From positions 8,654 through 72,653 of the forward strand of contig VXPO01000178.1 in the NCBI GenBank assembly GCA_009839505.1: a stretch of DNA of 64,000 nucleotides, written 5' to 3'. Source of the DNA: Gammaproteobacteria bacterium. Its GTDB lineage: Bacteria; Pseudomonadota; Gammaproteobacteria; Pseudomonadales; Azotimanducaceae. The position numbers and the translations under genes were made by a program. Positions 49,601 to 58,248 of this stretch are shown one piece after another. Every line of letters starts with the position of its first letter. Position 1 is the first letter of the stretch. The notes beneath the pieces are model-generated. The model searched no databases, was not told the origin of the DNA, and saw only the letters and a list, made by a program, of their open reading frames with translations.

Positions 49601-50623
49601 TCAACCGGTACGAACGAAGTCGGACACGATCCGCGCAAGAACGTCTCCGCGCCCTTCCTGGAGGAAGTGGCCGCCTCCCTCGATCCTCTGGTGAGGTCGT
49701 CCCTCGGCACCCGGTACGCGCTGCCGGAACAACGCATCGCCGCCGCCGGTGACGGGGTCGTTGTCGGTGAACGCGCACAGGAACGGCTTGTCCCACTCGC
49801 GAAACACCTTCCAGGCGGCAACCTGCTCGGCGACGCAGGGCGCATCGGGCAGCAACGGCACCTGCGTCGGCATGGCGCGGGGGCCCATCTTGTAGGAGGG
49901 ATCCGGGAACGGTGCGTCGTATGCTGCGACTTCCTCCGGGGTGAGCGTAGTGCCGCCGCCCCCAGCAACGCTAAAGGCGACGATCGTGCCGACCGGCAGA
50001 TCCTCGGTCTCCCAAGTCCACTTCTGCCAGTAGGCGAACTTCAAGGCGCGCGTTTCGGGGTCGATGGAGGTGAGCGCAGCCGTCATATCCTGCATCGTCG
50101 GCGTCGGCGTGGCGGGGCCGAGGAACTCCTTGATCGCCCGAAGTTGGTCTTCCGGCATGTCGAGGGCCAGCGGCAGGCCGGTGTTCGCCGCCACGATCCG
50201 CTCGAAGCGATCCGGGTTTTCGGCGGCCATCCGCAGGCCGATCAGCCCGCCCCAGTCCTGTCCGACGAGGGTCGCGCCGCGCACGTTGTTGGCTACGAGC
50301 CAGGCGTTGAGCCACCCGACCTGGCGGTTGTAGCTGTAGTCCTCGCGTCGCGCCGGCTTGTCGGAGCGGCCGAAGCCGACCAGGTCAGGTGCCAGCACGC
50401 GCAGGCCGTCGGCGACGAGCAACGGGATCATCTTGCGGTAGAGATAGCTCCAGGTCGGTTGCCCGTGCATGCACAGCACGATTGGCCCATCCCTCGGTCC
50501 GGCGTCGACGTGGTGGATGCGGAGCGTGCCCCCCTCGCCGTCGGCAACGTCGGTGTAGTGAGGCTCGTAGGGAAAGCCGGGCAGGTTGGCGAAGTGTTCG
50601 TCGGGCGTGCGTAGGGTCTCCAT
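49601..50623 (-). CDS. Haloalkane dehalogenase
   Basis: The 340-residue alpha/beta hydrolase has haloalkane dehalogenase features: HGQPTWSYLYRKM (oxyanion region), GQDWGG with nucleophile D123 and the halide-binding W124, an aspartate in AFTDNDPVTGG, and GGGHFLQE with the catalytic histidine. It would release halide from halogenated alkanes by hydrolysis, a trait fitting marine organohalogen chemistry. AGGAG precedes the ATG. It starts 3 bases after the sulfatase stop. Confidence 0.9.
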   Translation of the reverse strand: METLRTPDEHFANLPGFPYEPHYTDVADGEGGTLRIHHVDAGPRDGPIVLCMHGQPTWSYLYRKMIPLLVADGLRVLAPDLVGFGRSDKPARREDYSYNRQVGWLNAWLVANNVRGATLVGQDWGGLIGLRMAAENPDRFERIVAANTGLPLALDMPEDQLRAIKEFLGPATPTPTMQDMTAALTSIDPETRALKFAYWQKWTWETEDLPVGTIVAFSVAGGGGTTLTPEEVAAYDAPFPDPSYKMGPRAMPTQVPLLPDAPCVAEQVAAWKVFREWDKPFLCAFTDNDPVTGGGDALFRQRVPGAEGRPHQRIEGGGHFLQEGRGDVLARIVSDFVRTG

Positions 50624-50626
50624 GGA

Positions 50627-52480
50627 CTACTCCTGGGGTAAGTGTGTTGGGGGACGTTGGGGTCGCCGTCGCCGGATGAGCCAGACGGCAAGACCGAACA
50701 GCACCACGACAAGGCCGGCACCGGCGATCACCAGGTGCAAGTTCGCCTTCGCCCGGTCGTAGAGGTAGTTGATCAGCAACTGCCGCGTCGGCGAGTAGGC
50801 GGCCGGTACTTCGAGCACGCCCACGCGTGCCGCGTAGGCTTCGTAGTCGGCGAGCATCTGGGCGAGGCGTTGGGGTTGTTCGACTGCCAGGTCGCGGGTC
50901 TCGCCCGGATCCTCGGCGAGGTCGAACAAGCGCCATTGGCGGTCGCCGTCGGGCGCACCGACGCGCACGAGCTTGTGGTCGCCCTTGAAGACGCCGGCGT
51001 TACCGGCGGTTTCGAAGCCGATCGCCGCGTCCGGCGGGTGAATGTCGACACCGAGGTTGCGCAGCGCCGGTGCGAGGCTGCGACCGCTGATGGGATGCTT
51101 GCCGGACGGCGTGGCGCCACTCGTGCCGGTGAGTTCGAGGAGCGTCGGCGCGATGTCCGTCGCGTAGGTAAACGCCGGGGATACTCCCCTCGCCTCAACG
51201 CCGGGTCCCGCAATGATCAGCGGTACGCGAATGCCCCCTTCGCCCCCGTGGAACTTGTAATACGCCAGCGGCGCCGCCGCAGCCCGCGCAAAGTGCGGCC
51301 CGATGATGGCGTAGCTTCCCCGTTCGCCAAGAGTCGCTAGGTCGCGGCGGTAGCCGACGTCTTCGGCCCAAGCGTCGAACGTGGCGCTTGCCGCGGGGTC
51401 GCCGGCCTCGGGTCCGTTGTCGGACAGCACGACGAAGACCGTGTTGGCGAGGAGGTCCGTGCCGTCGAGATAGTCCACGAAACGACCGAAGTGGTGGTCC
51501 ATCGCCTCGAGCATCGCCGCGTTGACGGCCATGTTCTTGGCGGCAAACGCCTTCTCGTCGGGCGCCAGCGCCGCCCAGTCGGCCTGCGCGGGAGTATCCG
51601 ATGGCGCTGCGGTGGGCGGAAAGACGCCGCTCTCGACGGCACCGAGATGGCGCGCTCTTCGCAGGGCATCCCAGCCCTCGTCGTAGACGCCTTCGTAGCG
51701 CTCGATGAACTCGCGTGGCGCTTGAACCGGCAGATGCACCGCCTGAAACGCGAGGTAGGCGAAGAAGGGCCGCGGCTGGGTAGCCGACGTCCGGTCGGCC
51801 GCGATGAACTCGACGAGTTTGTCCACCAGGTGCTCGGACGAGTAGAAGTCGTCCGGCAGATCGGTGGGCTTGCCGTCGGCGAACCAGGGCGGCTCGCCGT
51901 AGATGGGCAGGTACGGCTTCTTCTCGAAGTTGTCGGCGCCGGTGGAATCGAGTGCGAACGTTCGGTCGAAGCCCCGGGCGCTGGGCAGGGAGGTTGGCGT
52001 GTGGCCGAGGTTCCACTTGCCGCTTAAGTAGGTGCGGTAGCCGGCATCGCGCAGGCGGCTGGCGACGGTGACCACGTCGGTGCGCAACTCGCCTTCGTAG
52101 CCGGGTCGCCCACGGTGACGGAGCGGGGTCGCGACGTAGAGGCTCGCCACGCCGGCGAGGTGGGCGTCGACGCCGGTCAGCAGCATGGCGCGCGACGGCG
52201 AGCACATCGGCGAAACGTGGAAGTTGCTGAACATCACCCCGCGCGAGGCGATCGCATCGATGTGCGGCGTGCGGATCTCGCTGCCGTACGCGCCCAAATC
52301 CGAGAATCCGACATCGTCCGCTACGACCACGACAACGTTTGGGCGTGACGCAACCGGAGTCGCGCCTTCGGCAGCCATCGACGTCGGTGCGAACAGAGTC
52401 GTGACGGTCGTCAGGGCTGCGGCCAACGCAATGAGCTCCGCCGCCCGACGGGACGAAGCTGCGCGAGCTCTTTGGTCCAT
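50627..52480 (-). CDS. Arylsulfatase-type sulfatase with C-terminal membrane anchor
   Basis: The 617-residue sulfatase has a signal sequence, metal-binding D55-D56 (VVVVADDVGFSDLG), and the formylglycine motif C93-S-P-S-R (MCSPSRAMLLTG). Further family blocks are SGKWNLGHTP and VLSDNGPEAG. A C-terminal membrane helix (LVIAGAGLVVVLFGLAVWLI) would tether it to the inner membrane. It would cleave sulfate esters in the periplasm; the maturase is not in the window. It leads a three-gene operon and diverges from the TetR gene. Confidence 0.92.
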   Translation of the reverse strand: MDQRARAASSRRAAELIALAAALTTVTTLFAPTSMAAEGATPVASRPNVVVVVADDVGFSDLGAYGSEIRTPHIDAIASRGVMFSNFHVSPMCSPSRAMLLTGVDAHLAGVASLYVATPLRHRGRPGYEGELRTDVVTVASRLRDAGYRTYLSGKWNLGHTPTSLPSARGFDRTFALDSTGADNFEKKPYLPIYGEPPWFADGKPTDLPDDFYSSEHLVDKLVEFIAADRTSATQPRPFFAYLAFQAVHLPVQAPREFIERYEGVYDEGWDALRRARHLGAVESGVFPPTAAPSDTPAQADWAALAPDEKAFAAKNMAVNAAMLEAMDHHFGRFVDYLDGTDLLANTVFVVLSDNGPEAGDPAASATFDAWAEDVGYRRDLATLGERGSYAIIGPHFARAAAAPLAYYKFHGGEGGIRVPLIIAGPGVEARGVSPAFTYATDIAPTLLELTGTSGATPSGKHPISGRSLAPALRNLGVDIHPPDAAIGFETAGNAGVFKGDHKLVRVGAPDGDRQWRLFDLAEDPGETRDLAVEQPQRLAQMLADYEAYAARVGVLEVPAAYSPTRQLLINYLYDRAKANLHLVIAGAGLVVVLFGLAVWLIRRRRPQRPPTHLPQE

Positions 52481-52505
52481 ACAGGAGTTTTTGCGTACCG
52501 CCGAA

Positions 52506-52522
52506 TTAATGTCTATCATTAA
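52506..52522. promoter_or_regulatory. Palindrome TTAATG-5-CATTAA, candidate TetR operator
   Basis: TTAATG (52506-52511) and CATTAA (52517-52522) are perfect inverted repeats around a 5-base centre. A related AATGTCATTA follows at about 52539-52548. It is AT-rich within GC-rich DNA, and lies in the 102-bp divergent gap between the sulfatase start (52480) and the tetR start (52583). Autoregulation with control of the sulfatase operon is the usual arrangement. Confidence 0.55.
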
Positions 52523-52582
52523 ACCATCGAAAGTGATGAATGTCATTAGGGGCAATTCGTGGGTAGGGGTACGACGGTTTCG

Positions 52583-53263
52583 ATGAGCGCCCGGGCAAGG
52601 ACGGCGACGTCTGCGGCCGGCGAGTCCACGCGCGGCGCCCTGCTTCGGGCCGCCGAGCGACTGTTCGCAGAACTCGGCATTGGCCCGACCTCCACCCGTG
52701 CGATCCTTCGCGAAGCACAACAGCGCAACGAGTCGGCGCTGCACTACCACTTCGGCGGTCGCGAGGGCCTGATCGACGCCCTCTACAGCGAGCGCGGCGC
52801 CCAGGTTGCCCTCGAGCGCGAGCGCATGCTGCGGGAACTTGACGCATCCGGCGAAGCGCAGGACGTTCGCCGGCTGTGTGCGGTGGCGGTCCTGCCGCCG
52901 GTCCGTATCGTGCGTCGGAATCCGGAGTTCGCGCTTTTCTTGAAAGTGGTTGGCCAGTTGGCGTTCCTGCCCAGCGATGCGCTCCAGGACCGGGCGAGGC
53001 GCTATACGGGCGCATCCGCGCAGGAGGTCTCGGCCCGTATTCGCGCGCAGCTTCCGATTCCCGAGGCGCTCGCTGACCGACGGATCGAGCTGATGCACCG
53101 CATGGCCGTCTTGGCACTTTCTCAGCGAGCGTTGTCCGGCGGCAGTTTCGACGGACCCGGGGCAGGCCTGTTCTTCGAGACCCTGCTCGATGCGATGGCG
53201 GCTGTTCTCGAAGGGCCGGTCTCGCCCGCGACCGAACGCGAACTCGCGAGGGCGTCCCAATGA
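52583..53263 (+). CDS. TetR family transcriptional regulator
   Basis: The 226-residue repressor-type protein has an N-terminal TetR helix-turn-helix (LLRAAERLFAELGIGPTSTR, then NESALHYHFGGREGLIDALY). The C-terminal ligand domain is not assignable. The ATG at 52583 was chosen; a GTG 24 bases upstream is possible. It overlaps the start of the second sulfatase gene by 4 bases, and is divergent from the first, so it may coordinate both in response to a sulfated ligand. Confidence 0.92.
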   Translation: MSARARTATSAAGESTRGALLRAAERLFAELGIGPTSTRAILREAQQRNESALHYHFGGREGLIDALYSERGAQVALERERMLRELDASGEAQDVRRLCAVAVLPPVRIVRRNPEFALFLKVVGQLAFLPSDALQDRARRYTGASAQEVSARIRAQLPIPEALADRRIELMHRMAVLALSQRALSGGSFDGPGAGLFFETLLDAMAAVLEGPVSPATERELARASQ

Positions 53264-54918
53264 GCCGGCGCGCGGGTGTTCTGATCGGTTTTGCGCTGGC
53301 CGTCGTGGCGGCTGCCGGCATTGCCTGGGTCTACCGTTTAGAGATCCTGCTAGAGATCGTCGAGATTCGACTGCACGACGACGTCGCACCGAACCGAAGG
53401 ATCGAGTGGGACTCGGGGGCCGATCCGGCGGGCCGATCCGAGGCAGAAAGGCCGCCCAACATCGTCGTGATCCTCGCGGACGATCTCGGCTGGAACGACC
53501 TCTCCTGGCTCGGCGGCGGTGTCGCCGGCGGCACCGTGCCCACGCCGAACATCGACTCGCTGGCACGGGAGGGCGTCCACTTCGCGAACGGCTATGCGGC
53601 CAACGGCACCTGTGCGCCCTCGCGAGCGGCGCTGATGACCGGCCGCTACGCCACCCGCTTCGGCTTCGAGTTCACCCCGACGCCTGCCAGCTTCAGCACC
53701 ATGGTGCCCCTGCTTGGGAACAGGAGGCCGGGAACCCTTCGCACGACCATCATCGAAGACGCGGGATCCTCGATCGCCTACGACGACATGGGCGTGCCTC
53801 CGTCCGAGATCACCCTCGCCGAGTTGCTTGCCGACGCGGGCTACCACAGCGTGCACATCGGCAAGTGGCACCTGGGCTTGAGCGGCGGCATGGCACCCCA
53901 CGACCAGGGTTTCGACGAGAGCCTGCTCATGGCAAGCGGACTCTACCTACCCGAGGACCACCCGGATGTCGTCAACTCGAAGCAGGACTTCGACGGCATC
54001 GATCGCTTCCTGTGGCGTGCCATGCAGTTCTCCGCCTCGTTCAACGGCGGCCCGAAGTTCGAGCCGGGCGGCTACCTGACGGACTACTACACCGACGAAG
54101 CCGTTCGGGTCATCGAGGCCAACGCGGACCGGCCGTTCTTCCTCTACCTCGCGCACTGGGCCGTACACACGCCGCTACAGGCACTGAAGGCCGACTACGA
54201 TGCCCTGTCGCACATCGAGGAGCACCGCCTGCGCGTCTACGCCGCGATGGTCCGCTCCCTCGACCGCAGCGTTGGCCGGGTCCTTGCCGCGCTGCGCGAG
54301 AACGGCCTCGAGGACAACACGCTCGTATTCCTCACATCGGACAACGGCGCACCGGGCTACATCGGCCTGCCGCGGGTCAACCAGCCATTCCGTGGCTGGA
54401 AGATCAGCTTCTTCGAGGGCGGCATCCATGTGCCCTTCTTCCTCAAGTGGCCGGCACGCCTGGAAGGCGGGCAGACCTTCGAGGCCCCGGTACACGGTTT
54501 CGACATCTTCTCGACGGCCGCGGCGGCGGCGGGTGTCGAACTGCCCCGCGACCGGACGATCGACGGCGTCGATCTCGTGCCCTTTGTCGAAGGCGTTGCG
54601 GCGGGCGTGCCCCACGAACGGCTGTTCTGGCGCTCGGGGGGCTACGAGGTCGTTCTCGCCGACGGCTACAAGCTCCAAGTCAGCGATCCGCCGGGCAAGA
54701 CCTGGCTATTTCACCTCGCGAGCGATCCCACCGAGCAGCGCAATCTCGCTGCCGCGGCGCCCGAACGGGTCGCGGCGCTCAAGCAGCTCCTGGCGGAGCA
54801 CAACGCCGAACAGGCACCGCCGCTCTGGCCGTCAGCGGTCGTTTCGCCGATCAACATCGACAAGACGCTGCTCGATCCCGACGCGCCCGACGACGAGTTC
54901 ATCTACTGGTTCAATTGA
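53260..54918 (+). CDS. Sulfatase with N-terminal membrane anchor
   Basis: The 552-residue sulfatase has an N-terminal membrane segment (VLIGFALAVVAAAGIAWVY), metal-binding D74-D75 (VVILADDLGWND), and the formylglycine motif C118-A-P-S-R (NGTCAPSRAALMTGRYATR). GKWHLGLSGG and LTSDNGAPGY complete the active-site set. It is a type I sulfatase of the arylsulfatase A/B-like group, acting in the periplasm. It differs clearly from the other sulfatase. Translation is coupled to tetR. Confidence 0.92.
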   Translation: MSRRAGVLIGFALAVVAAAGIAWVYRLEILLEIVEIRLHDDVAPNRRIEWDSGADPAGRSEAERPPNIVVILADDLGWNDLSWLGGGVAGGTVPTPNIDSLAREGVHFANGYAANGTCAPSRAALMTGRYATRFGFEFTPTPASFSTMVPLLGNRRPGTLRTTIIEDAGSSIAYDDMGVPPSEITLAELLADAGYHSVHIGKWHLGLSGGMAPHDQGFDESLLMASGLYLPEDHPDVVNSKQDFDGIDRFLWRAMQFSASFNGGPKFEPGGYLTDYYTDEAVRVIEANADRPFFLYLAHWAVHTPLQALKADYDALSHIEEHRLRVYAAMVRSLDRSVGRVLAALRENGLEDNTLVFLTSDNGAPGYIGLPRVNQPFRGWKISFFEGGIHVPFFLKWPARLEGGQTFEAPVHGFDIFSTAAAAAGVELPRDRTIDGVDLVPFVEGVAAGVPHERLFWRSGGYEVVLADGYKLQVSDPPGKTWLFHLASDPTEQRNLAAAAPERVAALKQLLAEHNAEQAPPLWPSAVVSPINIDKTLLDPDAPDDEFIYWFN

Positions 54919-54932
54919 TCGGGAGCGGGTTG

Positions 54933-55361
54933 CTACTCCGCCCGATAGTTGTCGTGGCACCCCTTGCAGGCCTGGCCGATGCCCCGAAACGCCATGCCGA
55001 TCTCGCCGGCATCGCCTGACTCCGCGGCGGCCTTGAGTGTCTGCGCGGCTTCCTTGAACGCGTCGAGCTTGCTCTGGAAGTCCTCCGGGTTCTCCCAGAT
55101 GGCATCGAGAGCGTCACCACCCTTGGAGCTCTCCGGGAACAACGTCGGCGCGATCTCCGCGAGATCCGCCATGGCGCCGGCGTGGGTCGCCAAGTGGTCG
55201 GTGTGCGACACGTCGCCGCGGATGATGTCGACGATGGCGCGCATGTGCCCGCCGACGGCGCTCATCGTGTGTTGGCGGTAGTTCACCTCGCCTTCAGACG
55301 CGGAAACCGCGACTGCGACTAGGCAGGCCGAGAGCGCCGTCGTGGCGAATCGGTTGTTCAT
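54933..55361 (-). CDS. Cytochrome c' (class II c-type cytochrome)
   Basis: The 142-residue periplasmic precursor has a signal peptide and a C-terminal heme-binding C132-K-G-C-H136 motif in ACKGCHDNYRAE. The helical bundle pattern and length are normal for cytochrome c', which binds NO or CO or takes part in electron transfer. GGGGAG precedes the start. It is convergent with the sulfatase gene and divergent from the two-cysteine paralogue at 55427. Confidence 0.93.
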   Translation of the reverse strand: MNNRFATTALSACLVAVAVSASEGEVNYRQHTMSAVGGHMRAIVDIIRGDVSHTDHLATHAGAMADLAEIAPTLFPESSKGGDALDAIWENPEDFQSKLDAFKEAAQTLKAAAESGDAGEIGMAFRGIGQACKGCHDNYRAE

Positions 55362-55426
55362 GGCTGCTCCCCTTAGCGTTGAATGATTTAGTGTATGCCC
55401 ATCGAGCGTGAGTTGAGACTAGAAAT

Positions 55427-56884
55427 TTGCCTCGAGTGTCGCGCCCTGCTTGGCTAACGCTGGCCATTGTGGTCGTGATCGTGGCCGTGATTGTGTCACT
55501 CGGCACCTTGTGGTTTCTCGGCGACCCGTCCAGCGGCCCTGCGCCGAAGAACGGTCGAGACACAAGTGACGACACCACGCCCGTACCGGCCGGTGAACCG
55601 CCAACGGCGGACGCGCAGCCGGCTGCGAAGCCGCAAGTGCGGGTCTCGCCGACAGCGGACGAGGTCGTCTCCGATCCGGACTGCCGGATGGTGGTCGGCC
55701 AGCGGGCGGTGGCGGATACCGCCCTGGTCGTCCTGCCCTTGGGGGATGGCGCCTGGTTTGCGCTCGTGGACGGCGATGGCATCGAGTTCGAGGGCACCTT
55801 GCCGTTCGTACCGGAACGACCCGTGCTGGGCAGACGTCCCGACGGCACGATCCTGGCCGGATTCAGCTTCGACGGCAGTCTTCGAATCGTCCACGACGGA
55901 CATGTGATCTACGAATTCGACAACGTCTGGGACTTCGACATCGCCAACAACGGTTCCTCCTTCTACGTCGTCGAGCCGTTGGCGGGCGGTGCGTCACGGC
56001 TCATCGTCCGGAACCTCGATCTCCGGCAGGAGCATCACTTCGATCTGGGGACGACCATCGCGCGCACGGACAGGGGCTTGAGTTCGAGCGTCTCGTACTC
56101 GGTCGAGTTCGCCGAGGTCGGCGTTAAACCTTCACTCCTGAGAGCGGGGACGAACCGCTTCTATCCGGTCACGGGCGGCGAGCCCCGGGAGGTCGTCGTC
56201 GAACACCCGGACGGCATGGCGCCGCGGGTGGTCTCCCTGTTCGAATCCAGCGAGGTGGCCTATCACGCGTACATCCGATTCGACGCGGAGCGCACGGAAC
56301 GTGGGCTGCCGGGCCAGGAATGGATGGTCGTCAAAGTTCAACAATCGTTCGATCGCGGCTCACAGAGCAGAACGGTGGTCTGGGCCCACGATCTGCTGGC
56401 CATCGGCCCGCTGACCCTACAGCAGTCGGAGGATGGCAACCTGCTCCTTCTCGCCGGCCCTGTTTCGGCCTTCGTGCTGGGTGCGGCCGACGGCCAGCAG
56501 GTCTTTTCCTATCCTAGCTACAGGCCGATCGCCTCCATGGACGGCAAGCGATTCGTCTATCCGCCGCGTGACAGGGACAACCGGCTCCAGTTGATGACCA
56601 GCCGATTCGTCGGCAACCGGTTGTTCTTCTACAAGTGGACCGAGGGCAAGCCGGGCGAGGTGGTGGTAGAGGGTGTTGATATCCGGCTGAACGGGTCGCG
56701 TCTGGACGGGCTTCACATGGTGCACCGTGACGTGGAAAAAATGCCGGACGAGTCGGACCTGGACTTCGCCATGCGAACGCTGCTCGATCCTCGGAACCCC
56801 ATTCCATGTACGGATCACGCCATTCTTGATCGGAGGTTGGAAGTACGGGATGGCCGGTTGACCTATCAACGAGATGCGGAATAG
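55427..56884 (+). CDS. Membrane-anchored beta-rich protein, paralogue 1 of an unrecognised family
   Basis: The 485-residue protein has an N-terminal membrane segment (LTLAIVVVIVAVIVSLGTLW) followed by a low-complexity proline/alanine linker. The outer domain is rich in beta-strand patterns: CRMVVGQRAV, FALVDGDGIEFEGTLPFVP, LRIVHDGHVIYEFDNVWDFD, and RRLEVRDGRLTY at the end. It appears to contain only two cysteines, one at each end of the domain. The next gene is a clear paralogue. The layout suggests a beta-propeller closed by a disulfide, but this is inference. Start is TTG at 55427, 65 bases from the divergent cytochrome c' gene. Confidence 0.75.
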   Translation: MPRVSRPAWLTLAIVVVIVAVIVSLGTLWFLGDPSSGPAPKNGRDTSDDTTPVPAGEPPTADAQPAAKPQVRVSPTADEVVSDPDCRMVVGQRAVADTALVVLPLGDGAWFALVDGDGIEFEGTLPFVPERPVLGRRPDGTILAGFSFDGSLRIVHDGHVIYEFDNVWDFDIANNGSSFYVVEPLAGGASRLIVRNLDLRQEHHFDLGTTIARTDRGLSSSVSYSVEFAEVGVKPSLLRAGTNRFYPVTGGEPREVVVEHPDGMAPRVVSLFESSEVAYHAYIRFDAERTERGLPGQEWMVVKVQQSFDRGSQSRTVVWAHDLLAIGPLTLQQSEDGNLLLLAGPVSAFVLGAADGQQVFSYPSYRPIASMDGKRFVYPPRDRDNRLQLMTSRFVGNRLFFYKWTEGKPGEVVVEGVDIRLNGSRLDGLHMVHRDVEKMPDESDLDFAMRTLLDPRNPIPCTDHAILDRRLEVRDGRLTYQRDAE

Positions 56885-58241
56885 GTCCGGGGAACACGCA
56901 TCGAGACGGGCGTTGTCGCTTAGCGCCATGCGTATCGGCTGGTTATCGCTGGCTGTCCTGGCGGCCGGTGCTTTGGGTGTCGTGTTGTTCGTCGGGGTCG
57001 GTGGGCGCTCGCTGGAACCCGCTCCGGGTCGTCCCCCGCCCGCAGCGGTTGTCGCCGACCTAGGCTGCCGCATGGTCGTCGGAGAGGGAATGGCGCGGGA
57101 CACCGCCCTCGTCTTCGTGCCCGTCGCCAGGGGCGCCTGGTTCGCGGTAGTCGACCACCGGGGCGTGGCATTCGACGGCACGTTGCCGTTCGTTCCTGAC
57201 GACGTCTGGTTCGCCACCCGTGCGGACCGTACCGTACTGGCGGGGTTCGGTGGCGACGGCAAGCTGCGCGTCGTCCACGACGGACAGACGGTCTTCGAAC
57301 TCGACGGCTACCGGTACTTCGGCGTCGCCGGGGACGGCTCCTCGTTCTTCGCCGTCGAAACGTCGACGGGTGCTGCATCGCGGCTGGTCGTGCATGGTCT
57401 CGATTCGCGCCAGCATCACGTGGACTTGGGGACAGCGTTGACCGACCCACCGCTATGGTATGGCGTGTCGTATTCGGGCGACTTCGACGAAATCGCGATC
57501 CTGCCCCTCCACGGAAACCCGGATGAAGTCAATCGGTTCTTTCCGGTCGGTGGAGGACAATCGCGCCAAGTCATCGTGAAGCGCAGACCTAGCATGTTCC
57601 CCAAGGACATCGTCGTGTTCGCGTCTAGCGAGGTCAGCTATCACGCCCGCAACAGGGGAACAAGCGAGCGCGACCGCCTGGGGTTGTACTGGACCATCAG
57701 CAAGGTCCGAAGAGATTTCGAGAACGGCACGGCACGGGAGAGGGAAGTCTGGTCGCGGGAATTCCGTTTCCTAGGTCCGCTCAACGTGGGCCTGTCCGGC
57801 GACGGAGCCTGGCTCGCCGTCCACGACTTATTCTGGGGTGTGCTCTTGATCGACACGGTCGACGGGAGAATCGCCTTCTCCGATCCGCCCAGGACCGCGG
57901 ATTTCTCCCCAAACATGTTCTCGACTGGCGGTCGAGACGGTCCCGCCGACCTGTATTCCGCCAGGTTCTTCGACGGCCTCCTGCACGTAGTCCGATGGAG
58001 CCAGGCCGCGAACGAGGGAGTCGTCAAGGTATTCGAACTGGACGGCGGCGGGGACGGTGTTCGCCAGATCGACCGCGTCGAGATCAAGAAAGCGCCCGGC
58101 GAGTCCGACGAAGACTACGCGAGGCGGACCGAACCGGCGCCGGAGAACACGGTGACCTGCACCGACGCCGCGCTTCTCCACGGGCGGCTGGTCCTGCGTG
58201 ATGGCCGCTTGACCTACGAGCGTTCTCGTCGCGAACCGTGA
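56874..58241 (+). CDS. Membrane-anchored beta-rich protein, paralogue 2
   Basis: The 455-residue protein parallels the upstream gene: membrane segment (LSLAVLAAGALGVVLFVGVG), CRMVVGEGMARDTALVFVPV, FDGTLPFVPDDVW, LRVVHDGQTVFELDGYRYFG, and a C-terminal CTDAALLHGRLVLRDGRLTY. It too seems to have only two cysteines, in matching places. The ATG at 56874 overlaps the stop of paralogue 1; an ATG at 56928 directly before the membrane segment is an alternative. The pair probably arose by tandem duplication and is co-transcribed. Confidence 0.75.
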   Translation: MRNRSGEHASRRALSLSAMRIGWLSLAVLAAGALGVVLFVGVGGRSLEPAPGRPPPAAVVADLGCRMVVGEGMARDTALVFVPVARGAWFAVVDHRGVAFDGTLPFVPDDVWFATRADRTVLAGFGGDGKLRVVHDGQTVFELDGYRYFGVAGDGSSFFAVETSTGAASRLVVHGLDSRQHHVDLGTALTDPPLWYGVSYSGDFDEIAILPLHGNPDEVNRFFPVGGGQSRQVIVKRRPSMFPKDIVVFASSEVSYHARNRGTSERDRLGLYWTISKVRRDFENGTAREREVWSREFRFLGPLNVGLSGDGAWLAVHDLFWGVLLIDTVDGRIAFSDPPRTADFSPNMFSTGGRDGPADLYSARFFDGLLHVVRWSQAANEGVVKVFELDGGGDGVRQIDRVEIKKAPGESDEDYARRTEPAPENTVTCTDAALLHGRLVLRDGRLTYERSRREP

Positions 58242-58248
58242 TGGCGCG

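Noticed and set aside
52481..53566. N-terminal extension of the sulfatase at 50627 to 979 residues
   Set aside because: The extra frame is antisense to the complete tetR gene and the start of the second sulfatase, so it is not coding.
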